50,744 nucleotides of DNA from Streptomyces sp. NRRL F-6676 (GTDB taxonomy: Bacteria > Actinomycetota > Actinomycetes > Streptomycetales > Streptomycetaceae). Position 1 is the stretch's first letter; each line of letters starts with the position of its first letter. The stretch covers positions 1 to 50,744 of the forward strand of contig NZ_JOHS01000044.1 in NCBI RefSeq assembly GCF_000725625.1, written 5' to 3'. The position numbers and the translations under genes are program-made. Below are positions 35,012 through 43,804 of this stretch, piece after piece. Below the pieces are notes generated by a model that saw only the letters and a program-made list of their open reading frames with translations, was not told where the DNA came from and did no database searches.

Positions 35012-37243
35012 TCAGGCGCCCAGTTGCAGTCCTTCGGCGGCCTCCTCGACCATGGCGAGGCCGAGGCGGCCGACCCGTACGGAGAAGGGGGCGCCCGCGA
35101 CCCTCAGTCCCGTGAGGCCGATCTCCCCGAGCGGCGCGCTGCGCACCGGGCGGAGCGTGACCGTCCCCTCCGGTACGTCCGGCCGGACACCGGCGAGCGT
35201 GGTCAGCAGCAGCACGCCCGCGGCGGCGGCCGTGGCGGCGGGACGGCAGGCGGCGGGGTGCGGCAGGGGGAGACCGCCCTCGGTGCGCTGCTCGCCCGCG
35301 TACATCTCCGGCAGCCGGTATGCGAAGGCCTCGGCCGCGGCGAGCACCCCGCGCAGCAGGGAGCTCGCCTCCTTCTCGTAGCCGGCGGCGGCCAGTCCCG
35401 CGACGGCGACCGCCGTCTCCTGGACCCGCACCGCACCGCCGCGGTGACCGAAGGGGTTGTAGGCCGTGTCCCTCGCCTCCATTCCGCGCAGTCCCCAGCC
35501 GGAGTCCATGGCCGGGCCGCCGAGCAGCCGTGCGAGCTGTTCGGTCCGCACGGCGTCGAGCAGACCGGGCGCCGGCGCCCCCGAGCCGAGCAGCCCGGTG
35601 TCGAGGAGATGGACGCTGTGGGCACCGAGATGCGTCACGGGCCGTCCGTCGGCGGTGCGGGCGGCGGCGGGTCTGCCGCCGGCGCGGTCCTCGATCCAGA
35701 AGTGCTCGCGGAACGCGGTTCTGAGCGTGTCCGCCCACTGCCGCAGCTCCGTGCCGCCCGGGCGGCCGTAGGCATCGAGGAGATCGGCTCCCAGCAGCGC
35801 CGCGCGGTGGGCGTGCGCCTGCGTCTCGGCGCGCACCGGCCCGCCGGGCAGCGGGTCGGCCAGGAAGCCGCCGTCGCCGACGGTGCTGCGCAGCCAGCGC
35901 AGACAGCGCTCGGCGGTGGGCAGCAGTTCCCGTGTCCGCCGGTCGGACAGGCCCCAGCGCCGGGCCTCGGCGAGGAGCACCGGGAACAGCAGGGTGGCCT
36001 CCGTGGCGGTGCAGCCCGGCGGAAGCCGGGGACCGGCGTCGCGCCGGGGTCCCGGGATCATGCCGGAGCGGGGGCCCGGCCCGGTCAGCTGGGTGCGGGC
36101 GAGCGTCCGCAGGGTGCCCAGGGCGAGGCCGGTACCGAGCGGAAGGGTCATCCGCGCGGCCGCCAGCGCCTCGGCGGGTGCCGGTCCGCAGCGCCAGGGC
36201 GCCCCGCCCGCGAGGTGCAGGTCGGTGGGGTGCCCGGGGTCGCGCAGCAGCAGGGCGCGCAGGTCCTCGAGGCAGGTCCGCCACAGGTGCGTGACGCGGG
36301 GGTCGTCGCCGCTCGCCCGGGCGGGGGCGAACGGGCTCGTCGGGGTGCCCGCCGGGGCGGTGCCCGAGCCCGAGCCGTGCGGGCGGACGCGCAGTTCCAC
36401 CGTCCAGGTGCCGCCCGGTGGCAGCTCGGCCTGCCAGCGCAGCAGGCCCGCGGAGGCGAGGGCGTCGGACGGCGGCGGGTCGGCCGTGACGGCGCAGGCG
36501 CCCTGCGGGGTGTTCCAGCGCAGGCCGGAGGCGTGGACGTCGGCCGGGAGCTCCGGGCCCGCTTCGCCGGAGGCCACCGTGGCCAGTTCCGCGAGGTCCG
36601 TGCCGAGGGCCGCCTCGACAGGCATCCGCAGGGTTCGCACGGCGGAGCTGCGCAGGGTGATCCGTTCCGTGCCGTCCGCGTGCCGGATCCGTTCGACCAG
36701 GACATCGGGGTCCGGTCCGGCGGCGGGGGACGTACGGACGGTTCCCACGAAGCGGGCCCGGTCGGCGGCGACCGTCCGCGCCTGCACCGCGAGCGGTTCG
36801 CACCCGGCCACCCGCAGCCGGCACCGGGAGAGCAGCCGCCGGCCCGCGCGGTAGAAGCCCTCCATGCCCCGGCCGGTCAGCTGCCCGTCCTCCCCGGAGA
36901 TGACCAGCCCCGGCAGGGCCACGCACATCAGGGCGGTGTGCACCGGGGGCGGCCCCGCCGGTGCGGGTCCGGGCACGGGGCGCCGGGAACGGAACGCGGG
37001 GTTTCCGGGGTGGCGCGGAATTTCCCCGGGGCGTACCGGCGGATCCCCGGGGCGGGACGGGACCGGCATGGACGGGACGCGTGTGGGCGGGACCGGCATG
37101 AGCGGGGTCGGCGTGCCCGCGTTCGGGATGCGCGCGCCCGCTCCGCTCCCCTCCGGCGACCGGAGCGGAGGCGGCTCGTCCGGTACGGGTCGGCGGTGGT
37201 GCGCAGGGGTGGTGTCGGGAAGGTGCGGGGTCGGCTGGGGCAT
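35012..37243 (-). CDS. Glycogen-debranching/amylo-alpha-1,6-glucosidase-like protein
   Basis: 743 residues from the ATG at 37243 (GAGGAAG seven bases upstream). A Pro/Arg-rich disordered N-terminus (~1-100) is followed by a beta-rich N-terminal domain like that of debranching enzymes (GLVISGEDGQLTGRGMEGFYRAGRRLLSR...). Then comes an (alpha/alpha)6-toroid glucosidase-like domain: TEATLLFPVLLAEARRWGL, WLRSTVGDGGFLADP, ETQAHAHRAALLGADLLDAYG, GWGLRGMEARDTAYNPFGHRGGAVRVQETAVAVAGLAAAGY. Probable carbohydrate-active enzyme, cytoplasmic (no signal peptide). The exact bond cleaved is unknown, and the catalytic acids cannot be assigned by eye. Confidence 0.82.
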   Translation of the reverse strand: MPQPTPHLPDTTPAHHRRPVPDEPPPLRSPEGSGAGARIPNAGTPTPLMPVPPTRVPSMPVPSRPGDPPVRPGEIPRHPGNPAFRSRRPVPGPAPAGPPPVHTALMCVALPGLVISGEDGQLTGRGMEGFYRAGRRLLSRCRLRVAGCEPLAVQARTVAADRARFVGTVRTSPAAGPDPDVLVERIRHADGTERITLRSSAVRTLRMPVEAALGTDLAELATVASGEAGPELPADVHASGLRWNTPQGACAVTADPPPSDALASAGLLRWQAELPPGGTWTVELRVRPHGSGSGTAPAGTPTSPFAPARASGDDPRVTHLWRTCLEDLRALLLRDPGHPTDLHLAGGAPWRCGPAPAEALAAARMTLPLGTGLALGTLRTLARTQLTGPGPRSGMIPGPRRDAGPRLPPGCTATEATLLFPVLLAEARRWGLSDRRTRELLPTAERCLRWLRSTVGDGGFLADPLPGGPVRAETQAHAHRAALLGADLLDAYGRPGGTELRQWADTLRTAFREHFWIEDRAGGRPAAARTADGRPVTHLGAHSVHLLDTGLLGSGAPAPGLLDAVRTEQLARLLGGPAMDSGWGLRGMEARDTAYNPFGHRGGAVRVQETAVAVAGLAAAGYEKEASSLLRGVLAAAEAFAYRLPEMYAGEQRTEGGLPLPHPAACRPAATAAAAGVLLLTTLAGVRPDVPEGTVTLRPVRSAPLGEIGLTGLRVAGAPFSVRVGRLGLAMVEEAAEGLQLGA

Positions 37244-37406
37244 GCGGCGGCTTCCTCTGCCCCGGGCGCGCGCCCGGGGGCGTCCGGCAGCGGATGGGTG
37301 CTCCGGAGTGTCGGGGGCGGTGTGTCGGCGCGACCCGGCAGCGGGTTCCGCCACACAGGTGAACGGAACGGACCTGCCCGGGGTCACGCCCTCGTTGCCG
37401 GAAACG

Positions 37407-37485
37407 AGCGGTGAAGCGCCATGAGGGGGCGGTGAGGCGGCAGGAAGGGAGGGTGAGGTGACTTGGAAGGGCGGTGAAGCGGCAC
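37407..37485. repeat. Four imperfect ~21-bp repeats (GGCGGTGAAGCGGCA-like)
   Basis: GCGGTGAAGCGCCA, GGCGGTGAGGCGGCA, GAGGGTGAGGTGAC and GGCGGTGAAGCGGCA follow each other at about 20-21-base intervals in the 258-base gap between the DUF4192 gene and the debranching-like gene. The gap otherwise shows no gene. Confidence 0.6.
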
Positions 37486-37501
37486 AAAGACGGGCGCGGG
37501 C

Positions 37502-39073
37502 TCATTCCTCGGCCCCCGGCTCGTGCGGAACCACGCTCCCCCGCTCCCTGGTGCGGTCCGCCCGGGCCTCGTGACGCGGTGCGGCGGCGGGCCGCCGGTT
37601 CCCGTCGGCGGCCGGGGACGGATCGGCGGGGCGCCTGCGCCGTCCGTCTCCCGGCTTCGCGGTGCGCCGGCCCGGGTGTCCACCGGCGTCCGCACCTCGC
37701 GTCGTCCGGTACCGCCGCCGTACGGTGCGCTCCGGAAGGGGGCCGGTGGTGGTCGGGCAGGACGGTGTCCGCGCGAGTCCGGCGGCCGCGGCGGTCGCAC
37801 CGGGCTGGAGGGCGGCCCCCGCGGGGACGGTCGCCCCGTGCTGCTGCGGCGTGCCGGATTCCGTCCCGGTCGCCTGGCGGGGAGAGGTGGCGGCCGGCCG
37901 GTCGTTCTCGCCGCGGTCCCGCTCGGTGCGCAGGCAGTTGCGGATGGTCTCGGGATCCAGGCCCTCGTTGCAGGCCTGGTGGAGGAGGCGGGCGAAGAGG
38001 TAGTCGGGATCGGCGCCCATGGCCATGGCCAGTGCCTCGCGGGCCTCGAGTTCGTCGCCCGAGGACCAGGCGACCCAGCCGGCCAGGGTGAGCGGGGCGG
38101 CGGCGTGTTCCCGGTAGGAGCCGACGCAGCGGCGGGCCAGGGCGCGCCACAGACGCAGGGCGGGGGCCGCCTCGTCACCCTCCATCCATGCGGCGGCGCG
38201 GTCCCGGGTGGTGCGGTCCTGCAACCCGAGGATGACGCCGGCCGCCTCCTCGTGACCGATCAGCGCGTCGTCGCGGGCGTCGGCGGAGGCGGTGTCGGTG
38301 ACGGGTCCGGCTGCGGAGAGCCTGTCGAGGAGTTGCCTGGCCGCTTCCAGCGTCTCCGCCTCTACCTCGTCCCGGGAGCCTCCGTCCAGGATGCGGGGCA
38401 CGAGGGCCGCGCCGGCCGCGTCGAGGGCCGTCTCCTGCTCCACTGCCGCCGCGCTCTCCCAGGGCAGGAGCCTGGCCCGCAGTTCCCTGAGGCTCCCCCG
38501 GACCTGGATGCCGGCGTACGTCGCGGCCGCTGCCAGGACCGAGGTGCCCGGCAGTCCCATGGGGGTGCCGTCGCCCGGACAGCAGCCCGGGCTCGGGCAG
38601 CAGTAGGACCAGAAGCGGCCGTCGGCGATGCAGAGCGCCTCCACCACGGCGACGTCGAGGCTGCCGCAGGTCGTGCGCAGCAACTGGGCGAGGGGGCGCA
38701 GGCGTTCCATCACGTCCCGCCCCGTCTCCCCGCTCGCCGGGTCCTGGACGAGGTAGGCGACCATGCTCTCCGGCCGGGCTCCCCTGCGCTCGCTCCCGGC
38801 GACCAGACCGTGCGCCAACTGGCGGGCTGCGGCGGCCCAGTCCTCGCGCTGGGCGGGGATGCCGAGGCGGGCCCGGCCGCCGAACCTTCCGCCCTGTTCC
38901 CGGTCGTGCAGGGCGACCAGCACGATGCTGTCGTCCGGCCGGTAACCCAGCAGGTAGGGCAGGGCGTCGGCCAGTTCGGCCGGGGAGCGGAGGGTGACCT
39001 GGTTCTCCTGGCCGGCGACACCGGGGATGCCGTGGCCCGCGTACGTCGTGGGGTCTTCGTCGTGGTTCGTCAT
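37502..39073 (-). CDS. DUF4192 domain protein
   Basis: 523 residues. The DUF4192 core covers about 20-370 (QVTLRSPAELADALPYLLGYRPDDSIVLVALH; LCIADGRFWSYCCPSPGCCPGDGTPM; ALIGHEEAAGVILGLQDRTTRDRAAAWMEG; LTLAGWVAWSSGDELEAREALAMAM). A cysteine cluster CCPSPGCC lies in the middle. The last ~130 residues are low-complexity Arg/Ala/Gly/Thr, poorly conserved in appearance and probably disordered. The family is widespread in actinobacteria and of unknown function. Confidence 0.88.
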   Translation of the reverse strand: MTNHDEDPTTYAGHGIPGVAGQENQVTLRSPAELADALPYLLGYRPDDSIVLVALHDREQGGRFGGRARLGIPAQREDWAAAARQLAHGLVAGSERRGARPESMVAYLVQDPASGETGRDVMERLRPLAQLLRTTCGSLDVAVVEALCIADGRFWSYCCPSPGCCPGDGTPMGLPGTSVLAAAATYAGIQVRGSLRELRARLLPWESAAAVEQETALDAAGAALVPRILDGGSRDEVEAETLEAARQLLDRLSAAGPVTDTASADARDDALIGHEEAAGVILGLQDRTTRDRAAAWMEGDEAAPALRLWRALARRCVGSYREHAAAPLTLAGWVAWSSGDELEAREALAMAMGADPDYLFARLLHQACNEGLDPETIRNCLRTERDRGENDRPAATSPRQATGTESGTPQQHGATVPAGAALQPGATAAAAGLARTPSCPTTTGPLPERTVRRRYRTTRGADAGGHPGRRTAKPGDGRRRRPADPSPAADGNRRPAAAPRHEARADRTRERGSVVPHEPGAEE

Positions 39074-39162
39074 GCCGCGACCTTCTCGCGGATTCCCGCA
39101 TTCCGCTTGGGCCTGTGGATAACTACGATCATGGCCACGCCAGGAGTCGTTCCCAGCTCGCC

Positions 39163-39260
39163 CGATCCGCTCGCCCGGCTGCTCCCCCGGTCCGCTCGCC
39201 CGGCCGCTCCTCCGGCCGCTCCCCGATCCGCTCGCCCGGCCGCTCCCCCCGATCCCCTCC
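39163..39260. repeat. GC-rich direct repeats upstream of the orphan gene
   Basis: TCCGCTCGCCCGGCCGCTCC-like units occur three times (from about 39166, 39191 and 39227), with shorter fragments between them, in the 237-base divergent gap between the DUF4192 gene and the gene starting at 39311. Confidence 0.6.
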
Positions 39261-39310
39261 CCCGACGTCCGAGCCGTCGAGTGTCAGTGCCCGGTCGCAT
39301 ACTGACGCCC

Positions 39311-40369
39311 ATGCAGATCTCGGCGTACACGCTCGAACGGGCCTGGCACGACCTGGCCGTGGGCTCCGACGTCCTCCACGACGCGATGCTCCCGCCCACC
39401 GGCACCTCTCCCGACCAGTACGGGCAGCACATGGGTGAGTCGCACGGTCGTCTCTTCCTGGTCCTGGACGACGACGGCACGGTGCACGGCCACATCGGTC
39501 CCTACCGGGAGGTCTTCGTCACCCAGGACCTGGATCAGGTGCTGTACTTCGCCGCCGAGGACGCGGTCCGCATGCTGGCCGAGCACATGGCGGCCCGGTC
39601 ACCGGGGCGCGGTCCGGTGGCCAATCTCGTCTCGGGGCAGGCCGAGTTGCTGGACCGTGTCAACCCCGCCTGGGGCAGCAGATTCCGCAACGGCGGCATG
39701 GACGGAGCCCCGCCCTCGGCCGCGTGCGGACGCGACCCGCTGGAGCGCCTCGCCTGGATCGCCGACAGCTGGCGCGAGCAGGACCCCTATACCCACCTCG
39801 TCTTCTTCCGCGGCGAGGACATCAGCGCCGAACAGATCGCCCTGCTCCACGGAGCCGACCCCGCACAGATCGCCGCCGGGACCCGTCTCGCGGATCTGCG
39901 CGACATGGACGGCGGCACCTTCGACCACTGGGACATCGTCTGGGAAACGTGCTGCTTCGGACAGGCGGGCGGCTGGGCGTTCCTGATGTACCACGAGACC
40001 CCCGGCTTCGGACCCGGTGCCGAGGCTCTCGCCCGGCTCGGGGTCACCGAGACGGTCCACCTGAGCGCCACCTCCGCGAAGGCCATCTACACGTTCACCT
40101 ACCTGCGCGACGGCCGCCGCGTCGACGACGACTGGGGCGTCCTGGAGCTGATCTGGTACGACCGCGGACGCGCCCCTTACTTCCGAGGCGGTCAGCTCGA
40201 CTTCCTCAACCAGGCCATACGCCGCGCCGAGCTCGACCACCCCGAACTGATCAGCGAGTTCGAACTGTACTTCCACGCCCTGGAGGACGCCTTCGGCCTC
40301 CAACTGCCCCGGCGGGACATTCAGCAGGGCACGGTCCGGGCCGCGCGGTGGGCACGCCCCAGCGGTTGA
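39311..40369 (+). CDS. Uncharacterised protein, possibly two-domain (DUF6461-like C-terminal half)
   Basis: 352 residues, soluble. The N-terminal half has MQISAYTLERAWHDLAVGSDVLHDAML and LVLDDDGTVHGHIGPYREVFVTQDLDQVLYFAAEDAVRMLAEHMAAR. The C-terminal half (from about 180) has DWGVLELIWYDRGRAPYFRGG and WAFLMYHETPGFGPGAEALARL, loosely reminiscent of the DUF6461 group, but I am not sure. Composition is acidic and coding statistics look genuine. Convergent with recQ, 71 bases between stop codons. No function can be assigned. Confidence 0.75.
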   Translation: MQISAYTLERAWHDLAVGSDVLHDAMLPPTGTSPDQYGQHMGESHGRLFLVLDDDGTVHGHIGPYREVFVTQDLDQVLYFAAEDAVRMLAEHMAARSPGRGPVANLVSGQAELLDRVNPAWGSRFRNGGMDGAPPSAACGRDPLERLAWIADSWREQDPYTHLVFFRGEDISAEQIALLHGADPAQIAAGTRLADLRDMDGGTFDHWDIVWETCCFGQAGGWAFLMYHETPGFGPGAEALARLGVTETVHLSATSAKAIYTFTYLRDGRRVDDDWGVLELIWYDRGRAPYFRGGQLDFLNQAIRRAELDHPELISEFELYFHALEDAFGLQLPRRDIQQGTVRAARWARPSG

Positions 40370-40440
40370 CGGTTCCGCCCCGAGCGCCGGCCGAGGACCG
40401 CGGCATGCCCCCGGCCGCAGTCTGCCGGCGGGCAGCCGGG

Positions 40441-42600
40441 CTAACCGGCCAGAGCGAGGACGAGCGGGAGCACCTGGTCCGCCCCTGTCTGGCGCAGGAG
40501 GCGGGCGCCCACCGCCAGGGTCCAGCCGGAGTCGGTGTAGTCGTCGACGAGCAGGACCGGGCCGGGTGTGGCGGCCAGGGCGGCGGCGAGTGCGTCGGGC
40601 ACGGTGAACGAGTCGGCCAGGGCACGCAGCCGCTGGGCGGAGTTGCTGCGGTGCGCGGCGTGCTCGTCGGCCCGGGGGGTGTAGGCCAGGCTGCCCAGCA
40701 TGGGGAGCCTGCCGACCCTTGCCACCCCCTCGGCCAGGGTGGCGACCAGCCGTGGGCGGGTGCGGGAGGGCATGGCGACGACGCCCACGGGACGTGCGGC
40801 CGCGTCAGGGGAGCCGCCGGCCCAGCCGCCCGGCGAACGGGCCCAGTCCGCCAGCACCGTCACGACGGCGTTCAGCACGTCGTCGGGGACCGGCCCGTCC
40901 GCCGCCTGCGCCGACAGGAGCGGCCGCAGCCGGTTGCCCCAGCCGATGTCCGACAGCCTGCCCAGCGCCCGCCCGGTGGCCGCCTGCTGACTCACCGGAA
41001 TACGGCCCTTGAGGTCCATGCCGACCGCGGCCAGCCCCGTCGGCCACATCTTGCGCGGCTCGACCTCGGCCCCCGGCCGGTCCAGCTCACCCGTCGCCGC
41101 CGCGAGGGCCGGGGGAGAGACCGCCGCCTCCAGCCACGGCCCGGCACAGTTGTCGCAGCGACCGCAGGGAACCGCCTTCTCGTCGTCCAGCTGCCGTTGC
41201 AGGAACTCCATCCGGCAGCCCGCGGTGGCCACGTAGTCCCGCATGGCCTGCTGTTCCGCCGCCCGCTGCTTGGCCACCCACGCATACCGCTCCGCGTCGT
41301 ACACCCACGGCTGCCCGGTGGCGGTCCAGCCGCCCTTCACGCGCCGCACCGCGCCGTCCACGTCGAGGACCTTCAGCATCGTCTCCAGCCGCGAGCGCCG
41401 GAGATCCACCAGCGGCTCCAGCGCCGGCAGCGACAGCGGCCGGCCCGCCTCCTCCAGCACCGCCAGCGTGCGCCGCACCTGCTCCTCGGGAGGGAAGCCC
41501 ACCGAAGCGAAGTACGCCCAGATCGCCTCGTCCTCCCTGCCCGGCAGCAACAGCACGTCCGCATGGTCCACGCCACGCCCGGCGCGTCCCACCTGCTGGT
41601 AGTAGGCGATCGGGGACGAGGGCGACCCCAGGTGCACCACGAACCCCAGGTCCGGCTTGTCGAAGCCCATTCCCAGAGCCGACGTGGCGACCAGCGCCTT
41701 CACCCTGTTCGCCAGCAGATCCTCCTCCGCCTGCAACCGGTCGGCGTTCTCCGTCTTGCCCGTGTAGGAAGCCACCGGATAACCGCGCTGCCGCAGGAAG
41801 GCGGCGACCTCCTCCGCCGCCGCCACCGTCAGCGTGTAGATGATCCCCGAGCCCGGCAGGTCCCCGAGCCGCTCCCCCAGCCACGCCAGCCGGTGCGCCG
41901 CGTTCGGCAGCTCCAGCACTCCCAGCCGCAGGCTCTCCCGGTCCAGCGGCCCACGCAGGACCAGCGCGTCCGCGCCCCCCGTGCCCAACTGCTCGGCCAC
42001 GTCCGCGGTGACCCGGGCATTGGCGGTCGCGGTCGTGGCCAGCACCGGCACACCGGCCGGCAGCTCCGCCAGCATCGTGCGCAGCCTGCGGTAGTCCGGC
42101 CGGAAGTCGTGGCCCCAGTCGGAGATGCAGTGCGCCTCGTCGACCACGAGCAGGCCCGTGGTGGCCGCCAGCCTGGGCAGCACCTGATCACGGAAATCCA
42201 CCGAATTGAGGCGTTCGGGGCTTACGAGAAGAACATCGGTCTCACCGCGTTCGACCTCCCCGTAGATCGTTTCCCACTCCTCCGGGTTGGCCGAGTTGAT
42301 CGTCCGGGCCCGGATCCCCGCCCGCTCCGCCGCCTCGACCTGGTTCCGCATCAGCGCCAGCAGCGGAGAGATGATCACCGTCGGGCCGGAGCCACGCCGG
42401 CGCAGCAGAGCGGTGGCGACGAAGTACACCGCCGACTTGCCCCATCCGGTGCGCTGCACCACCAGAGCACGCCGGCGCTCCTCCACCAGGGCCGCCACCG
42501 CCTGCCACTGGTCCTCCCGCAACCGGGCCGAGCCCCCCGGAGCACCGACGAGCTCGGCGAGGACGGCATCGGCTTCGGCGCGGAGTTCCAGGTTGTCCAT
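40441..42600 (-). CDS. recQ: RecQ-family DNA helicase with C-terminal phosphoribosyltransferase-like domain
   Basis: 719 residues from the ATG at 42600 (MDNLEL); ATG at 42612 is possible. Helicase motifs: Walker A RTGWGKS (51-56), DEAHCISDWGHDFRPDYRRL (Walker B/aromatic-rich loop, 154 on), ATTATA, and motif VI QQVGRAGRG. The RecQ zinc site has Cys in AGCRMEF plus PCGRCDNC (around 481). No HRDC domain follows. Instead the last ~150 residues end in VLLVDDYTDSGWTLAVGARLL (681 on), the PRPP-binding loop of type I phosphoribosyltransferases. Likely a 3'-5' repair helicase with an added nucleotide-binding or enzymatic module; the role of the fusion is unknown. Confidence 0.93.
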   Translation of the reverse strand: MDNLELRAEADAVLAELVGAPGGSARLREDQWQAVAALVEERRRALVVQRTGWGKSAVYFVATALLRRRGSGPTVIISPLLALMRNQVEAAERAGIRARTINSANPEEWETIYGEVERGETDVLLVSPERLNSVDFRDQVLPRLAATTGLLVVDEAHCISDWGHDFRPDYRRLRTMLAELPAGVPVLATTATANARVTADVAEQLGTGGADALVLRGPLDRESLRLGVLELPNAAHRLAWLGERLGDLPGSGIIYTLTVAAAEEVAAFLRQRGYPVASYTGKTENADRLQAEEDLLANRVKALVATSALGMGFDKPDLGFVVHLGSPSSPIAYYQQVGRAGRGVDHADVLLLPGREDEAIWAYFASVGFPPEEQVRRTLAVLEEAGRPLSLPALEPLVDLRRSRLETMLKVLDVDGAVRRVKGGWTATGQPWVYDAERYAWVAKQRAAEQQAMRDYVATAGCRMEFLQRQLDDEKAVPCGRCDNCAGPWLEAAVSPPALAAATGELDRPGAEVEPRKMWPTGLAAVGMDLKGRIPVSQQAATGRALGRLSDIGWGNRLRPLLSAQAADGPVPDDVLNAVVTVLADWARSPGGWAGGSPDAAARPVGVVAMPSRTRPRLVATLAEGVARVGRLPMLGSLAYTPRADEHAAHRSNSAQRLRALADSFTVPDALAAALAATPGPVLLVDDYTDSGWTLAVGARLLRQTGADQVLPLVLALAG

Positions 42601-43006
42601 GCCTCCATGCAACCCGATGACGAAGGCCGCAGGCGAATCCGCTCACCCCTGGCAGCCGTTTCGCGCTCACGGTCGGGGCGCCGGCCGCCGTGGCACCTCA
42701 GCCGCGGCGGGCCGGGACCCGGGAGGTGTTACCGCTGGTCCTAGCCGTGCAGACGTGACCCACGCATCGCCGGGCGGCTCGGCGGGCACACAACAGTCAG
42801 GGATATATGGGATGCATCATCCGAAATAGGTCGGTGATCCCGATTGCTCGTTGCCGCAACCAAGTTCGACAGGAACAATTGGAATCCGCTCCCCGCGTGA
42901 CTCGTCCGTCGTCCGTCGTCCGTCGTCCGGCAGGACTCTGCCGCGGTGTGCGCCCCCCAACACCGATCCCGCCCGCTGTGTGGGCGGCGTAGCCGAAGGG
43001 AGGACC
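42601..43006. other. Divergent intergenic region with a 7-bp repeat
   Basis: 406 bases between recQ and the gene at 43007. It includes an AT-richer stretch (42790-42890) likely to hold promoters, and a heptamer repeat (GTCCGTC, almost four copies, 42904-42930). No coding frame looks real here. Confidence 0.5.
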
Positions 43007-43639
43007 GTGACCTTCGGATTCGCTCCGTCCTCGGCGGCGTCGTCGCCGGCTTCCGCCGATCCGTCCACCGTTTCCGCCGCCCCACCGGCCCGCATGCTCG
43101 AACCGGCGGAGTGGGCCGCCGCGGGCATCCCGCTGCTGCGCAGCCCCCGGGACGTCGTCAACGGACTGCACGCACTGCACCGGCCCCGGCCCGCCACGGC
43201 CGTCGTGGCCGTCCTCGACCCGGAGGAACGGCTGTGCGCCAGCGCCTCCTTCGTCCGGCGCGGCACTCCCGCGGACGGCTGGATGTTCCGCAACGCGCTG
43301 CTCGCCCAGCTGCGCCGGGTGATCCCGCACGATCTGCGGCGCCGCACCCCGGTGCGGACGGCCGTGCTGCTCTACTGCCGCGAGGGGGACGCCAGGTGGA
43401 CGGAGGAGGACGGTGCGTGGATGTGGGGGCTGCGGGACGCGTGCACGCTGCACGGGTTGCGGTGCGGGGCGTACATCACGCTGACACGTGACGGGTGGCA
43501 GGTGCTCGGTGAGGGGCGTGGCGGTCGGCGGCCGCACGCCGGCTCCGTGCCGGAAGGGTCGGAGCAGGGGGTGACGCGGCCGTTGCCGCGTACGGGGGGT
43601 GTGGCGTCGGAGGTGATGCGGCGGGCCGCGGCGCGGTGA
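43007..43639 (+). CDS. Uncharacterised protein with Ala/Ser-rich N-terminus
   Basis: 210 residues from a GTG at 43007 with AGGGAGGA four bases upstream. A disordered N-terminus (SSAASSPASADPSTVSAAPP) is followed by a compact core: RMLEPAEWAAAGIPLLRSPRDVVNGLHALHRP, TAVVAVLDPEERLCASASFVRR, NALLAQLRRVIPHDLRRRTPVRTAVLLYCREGDARWTEEDGAWMWGLRDACTLHGLRCGAYITLTRDGW. The core alternates strands and helices and could be a RadC/JAB-like fold, but the zinc residues are not evident, so no assignment is made. Ends in a charged, low-complexity tail. Followed by a strong terminator. Confidence 0.75.
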   Translation: MTFGFAPSSAASSPASADPSTVSAAPPARMLEPAEWAAAGIPLLRSPRDVVNGLHALHRPRPATAVVAVLDPEERLCASASFVRRGTPADGWMFRNALLAQLRRVIPHDLRRRTPVRTAVLLYCREGDARWTEEDGAWMWGLRDACTLHGLRCGAYITLTRDGWQVLGEGRGGRRPHAGSVPEGSEQGVTRPLPRTGGVASEVMRRAAAR

Positions 43640-43708
43640 CGCGAGGTCCGCTGGGGGGCGATTTCCGCCCTCCGCTGGGGGGCGTTTTCTCCCCCGCCAC
43701 CCCTAGCC

Positions 43709-43742
43709 TCCCCGTCCCCGGGGGCCGCGCCCCCGGACCCCG
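43709..43742 (-). repeat. GGTCCGGGGGC-GCGGCCCCC-GGGGACGGGGAGG intergenic element
   Basis: Second copy of the dispersed element seen at 7865-7900, in the opposite orientation; its core GGGGGCCGCGCCCCC is a hairpin. Confidence 0.65.
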
Positions 43743-43755
43743 CTGAAAGACTGCA

Positions 43756-43797
43756 CAGTTCACCCGCGCCCCGGGAAGAGCGGGCGCGGGTGAACTG
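43756..43797. terminator. Bidirectional terminator between convergent genes
   Basis: 16-bp perfect inverted repeat CAGTTCACCCGCGCCC / GGGCGCGGGTGAACTG with a 10-base loop, just before the stop codon of the minus-strand gene at 43805. Confidence 0.88.
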
Positions 43798-43804
43798 CGT
43801 CGCG

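Noticed and set aside
37502..37900. Possible frameshift at the C-terminus of the DUF4192 gene
   Set aside because: The low-complexity tail changes composition, but no neighbouring frame restores recognisable family sequence, so a disordered extension is simpler.
34854..38150. A 1098-codon open frame on the minus strand
   Set aside because: It crosses the debranching-like gene and DUF4192 in a different frame and reads as Arg/Pro/Gly-rich noise; the true frames contain recognisable family text.
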